A DNA stretch of 64,000 nucleotides from Blattamonas nauphoetae (GCA_033064195.1 JARBJD010000037.1:186001-250000); one strand, 5' to 3'. Counted from the stretch's first letter, positions 1 to 10,116 are shown. Numbers and translations are program-made. Notes: generated by a model not told the origin, from the sequence alone.

Positions 1-435
1 CAAGGATCGTTCCTTGCGGATCTGGCCGAGCTTGTGTGGTTGATGAAGGAGAAGACACTTCAATACATCCACCAGCTTGTGAGGCTTGGGAAGAATGTCC
101 TAACTCTTCCATCGTCCACAGAACTCTCTCGGCGGGGGGCAGCTCATCTTTTATCTCAGATTCTGCGGTTGCTGAACTCTGTCTCGTATACTGCGATGAT
201 TGATCATGCCGACGTTGTTTTGGAGATACTGAATGTGCTCGAGGTTCATTCGGACCAAACTAAAGAAGACGATCCGGTCACACGAAAACATTGTCGGATC
301 GGATTTGGATTCGGGGAAGATATTGTGAAGAGGATTGGGCACCTCCCGAAAGTTGGGGACAGACAGGTCGAGAACCATTCGCTTTTCCTGGATCTAATCT
401 TCACTTCACAATCACTCGGCAGATTTGGATCATGA
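1..435 (+). CDS. 3' end of an unrecognised gene (partial)
   Basis: The frame is open from the first base of the window to a TGA at 433-435, so only the last 144 codons or so of a longer gene are seen. The first ~90 residues are rich in Leu, Val and His and look helical, as in a repeat-type or helical-bundle protein. The last ~45 residues are less well behaved, and the true last exon may differ. I recognise no family. It is convergent with the amidase gene that ends at 681, and the 245 bp between them show no further gene. Confidence 0.4.
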   Translation, partial: QGSFLADLAELVWLMKEKTLQYIHQLVRLGKNVLTLPSSTELSRRGAAHLLSQILRLLNSVSYTAMIDHADVVLEILNVLEVHSDQTKEDDPVTRKHCRIGFGFGEDIVKRIGHLPKVGDRQVENHSLFLDLIFTSQSLGRFGS

Positions 436-680
436 GATATTTTCTCATCAACCATTTTTTTCTAATCCATCGTTAAACAATATTTCTGAGTTTCACATTA
501 AATTGTGTCTCTATTGTGGCGAAATTAGCTCCGTGAGTATGAGAAACAAATTCATGGTCATTCAGACATGTATCATTACAATGACTCCAAAAATAGACCG
601 AACATTTTTTAAAAACAGATAGACCTCGGTGATCAGAACATGTGGTGACCTCCATAAGATAAAAGAATGCTGGGGAGATT

Positions 681-1085
681 TTATGCAATTGTGGAATAAA
701 TTGACGCGTCGTTTACGCCACCTTTGCCTGTGAAGCGGATGGTTCTTTTTTGGACACCACCTGATGAGGACCATTGGTCAACAACAACCATTCCTGAGTT
801 GGTCATGGAATGGAAGAATGCAGCATGGTTTCCGCTAGGCTTGCTTGGGTATACACCTCCAAAGAAGGTTGCAATAGCTGCTCCCTTACGAGGGTATCGG
901 CTTTGAGTGATCTTTGTTCCCTCTCTCCAGAGTCCAGTTCGGCCAACATTGGTGAAATGTTGAACAAGAGCAACGCATTGTCCAGAACCGTAGAGCGGTT
1001 TCCCAACAATAGCATCAAGGTTTCCACCATTGAAATAATGATCGCTACGTGAAGAAGCGCAAAGTGAAAGAATGAGTCCTATCAT
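681..1085 (-). CDS. secreted BPSL0067-family (NlpC/P60-like) peptidoglycan amidase
   Basis: This is an intronless 134-residue protein. An ATG at 1085-1083 begins a short hydrophobic signal-like N-terminus (residues 1-11). The body matches the bacterial BPSL0067 family, a small NlpC/P60-fold cysteine amidase/peptidase. The motif GSGQCVALV carries the likely catalytic Cys37, GNHAAFF carries His87, and VDQW follows at 102-105, giving the usual Cys-His core. Known relatives are bacterial, some linked to secreted effectors, and the fold cleaves peptide bonds in peptidoglycan. It is divergent from a GH73 glucosaminidase 163 bp away, so the pair could cut both the peptide and the glycan parts of a cell wall. 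Secretion or phagosomal delivery, and bacterial origin, are inferred. Its function in this host is untested. Confidence 0.8.
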   Translation of the reverse strand: MIGLILSLCASSRSDHYFNGGNLDAIVGKPLYGSGQCVALVQHFTNVGRTGLWREGTKITQSRYPRKGAAIATFFGGVYPSKPSGNHAAFFHSMTNSGMVVVDQWSSSGGVQKRTIRFTGKGGVNDASIYSTIA

Positions 1086-1248
1086 AAATTATAGTCAGTA
1101 CTATGGGTCTTCACATCAGATTTGTGTCCACCACGGATCTAACCATCTTTGTCATATCTCTTGATTCATTTAAGTAAAGTGAGAACCATATTAATCTCAA
1201 ACAAAACCATCATCGCATCGCAACATACCATCTCGTCTCTCTCTATCC
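1086..1248. promoter_or_regulatory. shared divergent promoter region of the two peptidoglycan hydrolases
   Basis: The 163 bp between the two divergent start codons must hold both promoters. It is AT-rich, with a pyrimidine-rich tract (tctcgtctctctctatcc) directly before the GH73 start. I see no TATA box or operator I would defend. Co-regulation is inferred from position alone. Confidence 0.4.
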
Positions 1249-1788
1249 ATGATCATCCTTACACTGCTTTTGCTATTTTCAACATTGTTATGTCAATTCA
1301 CTGAAGAGTCTGACCCCATTAAATTCCTTGAGATGATGAAACCAGGCTGTCTGGATCTCTGGAAACGTTTTCGCCTCCTTCCGTCAGTTGCTGCAGCTCA
1401 AGCGGCACACGAAACAGGATGGGGACGCAGCAATCTCGCGAAGAAAGCAAACAACTTTTTTGGAGTCAAAGGATATTACGAAGGACGAACAATCAGAGTG
1501 ACAACCCATGAATACTACGACCACACCAACCCTGTCTATATCACCGATGGATTTCGTGTTTACCCAAATGCAACAGAGAGTATTCGTGATTACGGCTATT
1601 TTTTGACATCACGACCTTGGTATGAGGGAGCAACCAATCGTCGATATTATCGAGATTCTATTCAAGCAATTTGGGACGGAGGATATGCAACAGATCCAAT
1701 TTATGTTGATAAAGTGTGTAAGATTATTGAAACGTGGAATTTAGCGAATTGGGATCAGGAAGCGTTCGATATGGACGCAAATAGTTGA
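1249..1788 (+). CDS. secreted GH73 endo-beta-N-acetylglucosaminidase (FlgJ/AcmA type)
   Basis: This is an intronless 179-residue protein with a clear signal peptide (residues 1-16, a run of Leu/Ile ending LLCQ). The GH73 catalytic region is intact. AAQAAHETGWGRS places the general acid at Glu55, followed by NNFFGVKG, a Tyr-rich strand, FRVYPNATESIRDYG, and the C-terminal signature IQAIWDGGYATDP that ends in VCKIIE. The family cleaves the GlcNAc-MurNAc glycan backbone of bacterial peptidoglycan, and eukaryotes do not make that substrate. The gene faces the amidase at 681-1085. Intron lack, family range and pairing point to gene transfer from bacteria, with use in digesting or fending off bacteria. 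Start choice is secure because the signal peptide begins at this ATG. Confidence 0.88.
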   Translation: MIILTLLLLFSTLLCQFTEESDPIKFLEMMKPGCLDLWKRFRLLPSVAAAQAAHETGWGRSNLAKKANNFFGVKGYYEGRTIRVTTHEYYDHTNPVYITDGFRVYPNATESIRDYGYFLTSRPWYEGATNRRYYRDSIQAIWDGGYATDPIYVDKVCKIIETWNLANWDQEAFDMDANS

Positions 1789-2037
1789 TTTGCTGTATCT
1801 TGTCCATTTCATGTAACTGAGTTCATCGAACACATCCACGTGACTCCACAGTGTTTCATGGAACAAAAAATCACATGGAGATGATGGGCATGGAGACCAG
1901 CGACACAATTTAATCTTATTTTCATGGACAAATCACAATACTTGGAATACACATTCGGATTGAGATGACAAACCAAGATACCAAGGTAATTGGGGACAAT
2001 CATATAGTATGACATAAAATGAGAACAACAAAAAAGT

Positions 2038-2216
2038 CGCCCTCGCCCGGATTTGAACCAGGAACTCAGTTAATCACATGTCCACCAGTTCACAGTGGTT
2101 GGGACAGTGATCTTCGAAGATCCAGACCCTGCGAGAAAGGACCGGCGTTGAAAATCAATCGTGAGAGGTGTTTAGATGCAATTGATAACTGTGTGTGACC
2201 GTTACACCACGAGGAC
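2038..2216 (-). tRNA. tRNA gene with a ~108-nt intron; anticodon tentatively CAA
   Basis: On the minus strand the acceptor strand GTCCTCG (2216-2210) pairs with CGAGGGC (2045-2039) through one G-U pair. The D-arm is GTGT-AACGGTC-ACAC (2207-2193). The anticodon stem CAGTT (2191-2187) pairs with AACTG (2071-2067). The T-arm CCTGG-TTCAAAT-CCGGG is at 2062-2046, the discriminator is G at 2038, and a T run ends transcription at 2035-2031. With the intron at the usual place after position 37 it covers 2180-2073. Loop bases ATCAAT can pair with ATTGAT inside the intron, as tRNA introns often do. That gives anticodon CAA (Leu), yet the variable loop is only 4 nt, where tRNA-Leu should have a long arm. 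Identity is therefore uncertain. A second AACTG at 2090-2086 would give a shorter intron and a 23-nt variable region. Confidence 0.6.
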
Positions 2217-3085
2217 CCCAAAATTCCTTTGTTCCTGTTGTTGGATTGTGGATGGTTTGGTCCATCTGTCACCTCGCCTGTCAAAAGGCATGCGAACGAA
2301 CTTAAAAGACACTGAAGTTGTTTCCGATGTTGTGGAAAATCATTCAGCAGCTGTTGTCAACCTTGATGACGTCAAAGTCAGATTCCAAGAGGGGAGAGAT
2401 ATTTTGACACAAATGGAAGCAGATGGATATCTCTGATTGAGACATTTGATGATTCTGAGAGAAGTGAGATCAGCTTGCATGTTTGATCGACTCACAAAGT
2501 GCAACAGCATGTGACAACTCTTCTGTCAGCACCAATTCCGAGTGGTCTGTTTGGGTATTCTCTCTTCGAACCCAACTCAGCCAAATGGAAAGGAAAGACG
2601 AGAAGAGAGGAATGTTGACGAAGAACAGTTCTCGCTCTCCAAGAGCGAGAGATGAGTGGTTTATTCTCCCGTGCGAGCACGGGACGTTGAATTGGGTGAA
2701 GTCCAAACGAGACGTTTTCGGCCTTGCATAGCAGCTTACTCCATTCAAACACACCACACATAGTTCTCTTCCCCTCCTCCATCCTTCCTTTCCCTTTTTG
2801 TCGCCTCACTTCGACTTTCCTCTTCATTTCTTCACTCTTCTCCAACCCGTCTTCGTCCACATTGTCCTTCTGTTGTTTTCTGGTCATATTGAAGAATCTG
2901 TGTTTGTATCCACGGATTGCGAACATAATATCCCTCCAGATGACGAATACTCATAAACGGCCCTAAATTCGATCCACTAAACAACAGGCACCGACACGCG
3001 GTTTCCATCTCGTTTTCTGGTGTATCTAAAAATGAATCATAATGATATCACATAATTCAAACCTATATATACCATTTGGGTATGG
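2217..3085. other. spacer with a small doubtful ORF and two strong hairpins
   Basis: No gene could be established here. An open stretch from ATG 2290 to TGA 2436 (48 codons) has coding-like composition and may be a short gene or a last exon, but it matches nothing I know. Positions 2630-2650 and 2667-2684 form two adjacent perfect hairpins that might belong to a structured RNA. Positions 2757-2880 are strongly pyrimidine-rich. The longer open frames on the minus strand here have no recognisable content. Confidence 0.35.
2630..2684. other. two adjacent perfect hairpins, possible structured RNA
   Basis: The first stem pairs TCTCGCTCT with AGAGCGAGA around a CCA loop (2630-2650); with the closest pairs open it has a 5-nt loop. 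The second pairs TCCCGTG with CACGGGA around a CGAG tetraloop (2667-2684). Both stems are perfect and lie 16 nt apart in a stretch without a defensible gene. They do not match tRNA, 5S, U6 or SRP signatures that I can recall. Confidence 0.35.
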
Positions 3086-3544
3086 TTAATGAACTGGTTT
3101 CTGTTCATCATTGCTTGAAGGTGGAGCAGAGAGTGCAACTGGTTGAAAAACAACAGTCTCCGTTGCTTTACCAAAATATTGAATCTCCGAGACGGAAGAG
3201 GGTCTTTCTTCCTCTTGGCTAGCTTGGTGTTCAACTGAAAAGATGAGATGTGTTCCAATAGTTTGGTCATGATTTCCGATGAACCCTTTTCCTCCAATTC
3301 TACGAGGGAGGGTAAAATGAGAATAATCGATCAGAACGAAGAAAATACCTCAGTATTGGAATCGTTTCATCAAATCCCTTGATTCAAATTTGGAGAAAAT
3401 GAAAGTTTGAACGAATCAGACCATCAGTTGGAATGACGTTGAATCTCCAATCAAATCATCCACACCCTCGACATCTGCTGTATTAAGTTCTGCAACACAA
3501 TAGTAAGTAATTTCATCTCCTTCTTCAGATGGGTCAACCTGCAT
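3086..3544 (-). CDS. GTF3C6: TFIIIC small subunit (GTF3C6/tau55 N-terminal type), three exons
   Basis: Splicing 3544-3422, 3377-3349 and 3299-3086 gives a 121-residue protein with frame kept at both joints (introns 3378-3421 and 3300-3348). The centre reads LMGFDETIPILR, then IGGKGFIGNHDQTIGTHLIF. This matches the triple-barrel core of the TFIIIC subunit 6 family (human GTF3C6: GIDTERPIL, then FAGEYEDTLGTCVIF). The first exon gives an acidic start and the strand YYCVAEL. The family is part of the RNA polymerase III factor TFIIIC, which binds B-box promoters of tRNA genes. The acidic C-terminus ends at a TAA at 3086-3088. The start codon is 31 bp from that of the divergent coiled-coil gene. 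Recognition is from memory of the family and is good but not certain. Confidence 0.75.
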
Positions 3545-3575
3545 TGTTTTGGTCAATGGGCTGAGTCAAAAGAAC
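3545..3575. promoter_or_regulatory. 31-bp divergent intergenic region (TFIIIC6 / coiled-coil gene)
   Basis: Only 31 bp separate the two divergent start codons in the models given, so promoter elements must lie in this spacer or inside the 5' coding exons. No TATA box is evident. Confidence 0.35.
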
Positions 3576-5707
3576 ATGTCACTGAGGGCTCGACCAGACA
3601 AATCATGTCTGGAATTGGAGAGGAGGATCGAAGTGTTGGATGGTCAGTACGAAAAGGAAAGGATAAAGGTTTCATCCAACTACCAGTCATCCTTTTCAAT
3701 CATCTCCTCTTTTCTGTAGTTTGAACAAAAACTCGAGGAAAATCAGCATCTTTCTGAAGAACTATTTCGAATTCAGCAATCTCTAGAAGAAGCTGATGAA
3801 GAGGTCTGTTCATTGTCGATTCGTCACAATCTGTCCTATTTCTCGTTGAAATCTATCTGTGTCATGTTTTTCGATATCCTTCTCTGGATAGTATGATAAT
3901 GCTTATACAACAAGGAAGTCACTTGAGACAGAACGAGATCGAAACGAAACTACGATCAAAAAACTTGAGGCCAAGCTAATCGTTCGAATCGATGAGAAAG
4001 GAGATGGCGACAAGATACAAAAGCTCTTTGAAAAGGTTCAGGAACTAAAGGTATCCCATTTTTCTCATCAATTTCTCCACATGACTTGTTCAAATCAGGC
4101 TGAGCGAAAGGAACTCAGAAGACAATATGAGCAGATTCAAGACGAACTAGATGCTCGGACAACAATTGTGACTGCAATTCGAATAGCTGTACGTATATCA
4201 CCTGAACAATATGAAGCCAGCACTGATGATGAACTCCTGGTTCGCCCCATTCTTCATCAATCTCACTATTCCTCACTTCTCTTGTGGATATCAGGATAAA
4301 ATTCAACTTGAATTCGATGATGTTGTACATAATGGATTCGAAATGCAGAATCAGCAGGGAATCATGACACAAAAGCTCATGTCTGCCCATTCACTTTATC
4401 TCCTCAATCTCTTTGCTCAACACCACTCTCCGTTACAGATCCGTGAAAAGAAAACTTGCTCACGAAAAGAAGGGTCTCATCGATGAGACAAAGGAATGTG
4501 AGCGTTTGAACAGAAAATTGGACACTCTCAAAGAACAGGTATCTCTTTCCTGATGTTCAAATAAATCACATATTTATCTCCAGTACAATCAAAGTGTGGA
4601 GGAGCACAATGAACTTTCTCAGAATTTGGCCGATCTCGTTTCGCAGAACTCAGAATCAAGGGATCAAATGCGAGCTCTCGCTACAACAGTTTATATTCAT
4701 CTATGATTCAAAAAATATCGCTAGAACTTCCAACTGAAACGAGAAAAAGAAGAATATGAACGATCATCGCGCCAGGAGATGGAATCACTTATCGATGAAA
4801 TCGAATCACTACAATCTGAAATCAAACATTCTTCAGAGCAGATAACACGGCTTGAAGATACTACATATGAATTTGAGAAAGAAACTCACAAATTAATCGA
4901 TGATGGACGCAGTCTGAAGTCGAGAGTATCCCATTTGTCCATTCTCTTCATCTATCTCTCCCATCAAGTTTGAACAACAGGATTTCTACCTCCAAACCGA
5001 AAAAACAGAACATGAATCGAAAATGAAGGTTATTGAAGCAGAATTTCTGGAAGTTGATGAATTGGTTTGTCCTCAATCACTCATCTATCTCTTCTTCAGA
5101 ATCAAGTCCTGAATGCAAAGAAAGATCAACTCACCAAAAGCATCAAGGAGAAGGATGATGATTTCTTGATGAAGAATGAAGAATTCACTGCTGCAAGTGA
5201 AGCTTTGTCCCAAGAACTTGAAAAGACTCAAAGATTAAAATCGGAGCTTGAAGAAGAAATCCTCCAGAAGGACCATGAAGTGAAAGATATTATGAACGCT
5301 TTATCTGAAATTGAATCCATCCGACTCGAAAATGAGGGAAGACGAAAACAGGAGTTTGAACGAAGCACTGTTGCTCAGCAACGTCAGGAAACCACTCAGG
5401 CAGAGGTATATCTTGTTTTAACGTCATTATTTTCATTATTTATCACATTCCATTGTCTATCATGGAATCTCCCTCGCTTTTCTAGTTCGATTCTCTGAAT
5501 CGCCAGATTGAAGAAATAAAGGAAAGTAAAACTCTCCTCCAAAAGACAATGCTTGAGCGAATAGCTATTGTCAAAGAAACAATCTCAAATCAGCTTGTAA
5601 AGAAAAAGGAGTTACGAGAAGAGTTGGAGGCTGCTTTGGATGAAATAGACAGTCTTAAGGAGACATTACAAAACCATCGACAGCTGGCTCTCACTAACAA
5701 ACACTAA
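3576..5707 (+). CDS. coiled-coil protein in 11 exons
   Basis: Exons are 3576-3668, 3720-3803, 3892-4050, 4099-4188, 4295-4380, 4439-4538, 4584-4688, 4725-4925, 4969-5064, 5100-5405 and 5486-5707. Together they keep one frame and give 513 residues ending in a TAA at 5705-5707. All ten introns run GT-AG and measure 35-106 nt; all but one fall between codons. The protein is almost wholly heptad-like and charged, rich in Glu, Lys, Leu and Gln, with no signal peptide or membrane segment. That suits a structural coiled coil of the cytoskeleton or flagellum, but no family could be named. The ATG at 3576 was chosen because the upstream sequence belongs to the divergent TFIIIC gene. An earlier non-coding exon cannot be excluded. 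Confidence 0.75.
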
Positions 5708-5983
5708 CGTCGTTATTATTTCATATTTTGTCATATTTTGTTTCAATTGTTCGAAACATTTTTTCTCAACATTTCATCTCTTTTATCTTTATTCTCAATG
5801 AATTCAGATTAATTGTCTGAAAAGAAAAATGAAATAGATTCTCCATTCTCATATCATTGACAGACACACAGCTTTCTCGTATTTTCATGTTGGACCGATC
5901 ATTTTCGCACCGACTTGAGTATGTTTTCCGTCCATTTAAACATGATTTTGTGAATATCATACACTTACTACAGTCTTTTCAAT

Positions 5984-8900
5984 ATGATAACACCAAATAT
6001 TGGACAACCGGTCGAGGTATTCGTACAACAATTCTCTCAGACTCATCTTCTCTTCTTCATGAAATTCATACTTCAAACAACCATAGAGTGAACGAGACCG
6101 AGATCTTCGTCTCTTAGCTCAACTTCAAGAGCGCATCAGAAAGTTGAAGATCAGTTTAAGCTTCAAAGTGGCTAAACTGAAGAACAAGGGACCTGGACAA
6201 CGTCTTTCCCTTTCTTCTGCATATCTCTTTTAGCCTTGGATAGTTCATCGTTTGTTACCGATCCTGATGAATATGCCGAGAGAATGGAGATGCAGGGCAG
6301 TTCAGTCAACTCTCTCGTTTGTCAGGCATTATTAGAATTATGCATTCATAGAAACAACATATCTTTGAGCTCGAACAACAGGAATTGTCATTACGAATGA
6401 GTCTTCAACAAACCGAGCAACAAACAGTCATCAATCTTCTTGAGTCTGATGACTCTGCCTCAGACGATGACGAGGTCATCGAGGGAGAAAGACCAGAAAC
6501 TCCCCCTACCCCACCATACAATAGCTCTCCTGCGCATCCTGGTCACGAACCAACCCAGAAATTCTCCTCGGGAGCCCTCTTCGACCAAATCAAACAGAAC
6601 CGCCTCTCATTCGCGACCACTGGGATTCCAGGTGCTCCAATCAGCCATCCCGTCGATGTTGACTCTCGCTCAGAGGGTGCTGAACAGGCTGTTGATGTGA
6701 CTGAGGAGGAGCAACGTCGCCAGGATCGGATCTATCAATCTGCGGCCAATTTTCAGAAAAAGATTGGTTCGAAGAAACTCGTTGTTCCTGCTCTGTCCAC
6801 CTCCCACACGTCAACAGAGACATCCTCGTCTGATCCGAAACAAAGGATCAGTGAGACTTTCCGTATCCCTGGACAGCATGGAGGAAAAGATCTTCTCATC
6901 CCAACTCACATCTGGGAGAGCTTGTATCTCTTCCAGCAGAATGGAGTGAGGTGGCTTTGGGAGCAGCACATGCAGAATGTGGGAGGGATCCTTGGAGACG
7001 AGATGGGGTTGGGGAAGACAGTACAACTGCTTACTTTTCTGGAAGGACTGGCGTACATCGGAGAGATGAACACCTGTCTTCTGCTCTGTCCAGCAACGGT
7101 CTTGAAGCAGTGGAAGGAGGAGAGCCAGCGGTGGGCACCAGATTTGGAGGGAGTGATCATTCATTCGTCATTCTCGAGTGATCTTAACGACACGGGGTCG
7201 TCGGATGACGAATGGTATCAACAAGTGAACAGGGAGGAGGCAGAGACGGACAGCGAGGAGAGCGAAGACGATGAAAGCGATGATACTTTGGATGTCGCGG
7301 CTTTGGAGAGTTTCCGTCCACAGAAAAGTCACAACACACGTCAGACCAGATCGAAGCGGAGAATTCTCACTCGACTGGATTCAGATTCTGAATGGGAGAA
7401 AGACTGGAACAGCGAGGACGGTGCAGAGAGTCTTAGTTCCATCAAAAAACAAAAACGTGATGAAGAAGATTCGGGGAATGAGGAATTACCAACGATGAAA
7501 GTGGAAGAGGGTCAGGAGGATGTCACAATATCGACTGCACCTCAGCATTCTTCGTCACATTCCCCGCCTGGCATTCCAAGAAAGGCACCATCAGTGTTCT
7601 CCCCGCCAGCAAAGGCAGCACCGCCTCATCGCAAAACTCCGAAAAACACCAAATTATCTCTTCCTCACTCCACTTCACCATCAGAGAAGCCCAACACTTC
7701 ATCACGCACTCCTTCTCCTTCGGGAAAGACACCCCCATCATCTCGTACTGTCTCTCCTTCCCCAACCGTCAACTTCGAGCGTCACCATTCGTCGTACTAC
7801 ATCTACGACGAACCTGACGAAGATCCTGAGCTTGTTGAAGCTCTCCAAACCACACTCTCATTGATCCAACGCTCCCGAGGCAGCTCACCTCTCCGAGCCC
7901 CAAAAACTGTTCGGGATGCGATGCTCCACTCTCCGTACGACAAAGCACTCACCGAGAAAATCATGAAAGCGTTCGAGAACGACCAGGAGCGAGCTCGACG
8001 CGCAAAGGCTGGGTTTGTGCATCAGCCAGCATCGAGATTCGTGTCCACTTCTCCGGTCCCGATACAGGACGAAGAGGTTCCAGAGAGGTCTCGGTCGACG
8101 ATGCCATCCAACTCGAAAAGGAGCATGCGGCCAGTTCTGTTCATTACGACGTATGAGACAGTCCGTCTGCATCCGTCACTCTTCCTTCCTCTTCCTTTCC
8201 ATTATGTTATTTTGGATGAAGGGCAGCGGATCAAGAATCCCCGCACAATCATCTCCAAACTCATCAGACGCATCAACACCCCTCACCGCATCATCCTGTC
8301 AGGCTCACCTGTTCAGAACAATCTGACTGAGCTGTGGAGCCTCATCGATTTCGTCCATCCTGGCCTTCTCGGCACATTGGGCTCGTTCAAACAGCAATTT
8401 GGAGTTCCCATCTCGATTGGAACACGAGCAGGGGCCAGTTCTTATCAAGTGGCACGAGCGGTGAAGTGTGGAGTCATCCTCAAGCTCATGGTTGATCAAG
8501 TTCTCCTCCGTCGACTGAAACGGAAGATGCAGCTGAGAATGCCAGCGAAACAGGAGATGCTCCTCTTCTGCCGCATCACCCCCGACCAGTACAGGGAATA
8601 CGTGGCCATCTGCAACTCAGAAACCATCGCGTACAAAGCAGCCAGTCGGAAAGAACCGATTTTCAAAGCGATTGGCGATCTCAGGAAGGTCAGCAACCAT
8701 CCTGATTTGATGTACTACCACAACACACACAAGCCTGATCGATATGGACATTGGATGAAGAGTGGGAAGATGATGGTCCTGCGAGAACTGCTCACAAAAT
8801 GGTTTGTGGAGGAGCCGGCAGAGGTGGCGAACAAGAAGGATAAACCACTTCCAAACAAAGTCTTGATTTTCTGCCAGACGAGGCAGATGTTGGATCTGAT

Positions 8901-10116
8901 TGAGACGATGGTGGACGAATTTCGACCATCACTGGAGTCGTTCCGGATGGACGGTACAACTCCCCTCAAGCGGAGACAGATCCTCATCGACAACTTCAAC
9001 TCTGATCCCACAATCTCCATCTTCCTCCTCACCACCAACGTGGGCGGTGTGGGTGTGAACATGACAGGAGCGAATAAAGTGGTCTTGTTTGATCCAGCCT
9101 GGAACCCGTCTGTGGACAACCAAGCGCAGGAACGAGCGTGGCGTCTGGGGCAAGAGCGAGAAGTTACCATTTATCGCCTTCTGAGCTCCGGAACGATCGA
9201 GGAGAGTGTGTACGAACGACAACTATTCAAAGAAATGATGGCAGGTCGAGTGGTGAAGAGTGGAAAGGAGGAAGTGGAGAAGGCATTGGTGGGAAATCAG
9301 TCAGGAATGATTGCGACGCAAGGAAGGAAGAAGAAGAATATCTCGTTTGGCGGGTTCTCACTCTCAAAGCTCTTCCAAATCCCAGATAATCCAGAGTACG
9401 ACATCTTGCTTGAGCTGGAAGAAGAGAAGCTGGAGGAGGAGAGGGAGAAGCAGGCACTCAAATCATTTTTGGAGAGGGCCTCAACTAAACAAGCTGAAGA
9501 AGCCAAGTTCAAAGAACAGAACAAACTCGACTTGGAAGACGGAGAAGTTGTCGACGAGGACAAGCCTCCCCAGGCGAACGGAGACGACGAAGAAGAATTC
9601 GATTTTATGGCACAGCTCCTCCTCGGTGATCGGAAAGACGCGCTCAACGACGACTCCCTCAAACTCCTCCGTGAAAGCATGGCGAAGCAAGTCCACGATC
9701 CAACCTTCCTCGACAGACTTCTGAAAGAGACGAAGGCGAAGACGAGGAAAACGAAGGTCGGAGGAATCACTTTTGTCGATTCGTACATGGAACGCCGGAC
9801 AGACTTCGGGAAGGAGTCGACGGCAAAGCAGGTTATCGAAGAGACAGCGGAGAGAGAGGCCGCGAAGGCGCGGGAGGAGATTGTCAAGTCTGTTCAAGGG
9901 CAGTCCAACAAGCAGATCATTCGGACGTATCAACACAACCTGAACCAGATCAGCACGGAAGAGGGCAGAAGCTCGGGGAATCGACCGAGTTTTGTTGTTC
10001 CGTTTGTCTCGTCTTCCACTCAATCTCGGAGAAGGACGGAATACCTGCCTGGCCCAAAGCCGGGACAGGTGATTGTGAGAAAGAGAGTGGGACCTGGACA
10101 ACGTGGAAGACGGTAG
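5984..10116 (+). CDS. ERCC6: CSB/ERCC6/Rad26-type SNF2 ATPase of transcription-coupled repair
   Basis: Exons 5984-6016, 6087-6201, 6234-6316 and 6352-10116 join in frame to about 1,331 residues. The SNF2 motor is complete. The Q-like lead FQQNGVRWLWEQH is followed by Walker A GDEMGLGKT (about residues 292-300), CPATVLKQW, the Walker B box LDEGQRIKN (about 698), SGSPVQNNLTELWSLIDFV, LIFCQTRQ, and motif VI QAQERAWRLGQ (about 1001). The wording fits the CSB branch, which remodels DNA around stalled RNA polymerase II in the nucleus. The N-terminal exons are short and coiled-coil-like, as in CSB. About 315 acidic and Ser/Pro-rich residues sit between motifs Ia and II, which is unusual. The tail is charged and ends in a basic stretch. 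The ATG at 5984 was chosen by extending the frame upstream across three introns. Confidence 0.88.

Noticed and set aside
2560-2585. Second tRNA suggested by a TTCGAACCC T-loop-like string
   Set aside because: The flanking bases do not form a T-stem or an acceptor stem on either strand.
2492-2926. 144-codon minus-strand frame in the spacer upstream of the TFIIIC gene
   Set aside because: It begins in a pyrimidine-rich tract, runs through both hairpins, and shows no motif or coding-like composition.
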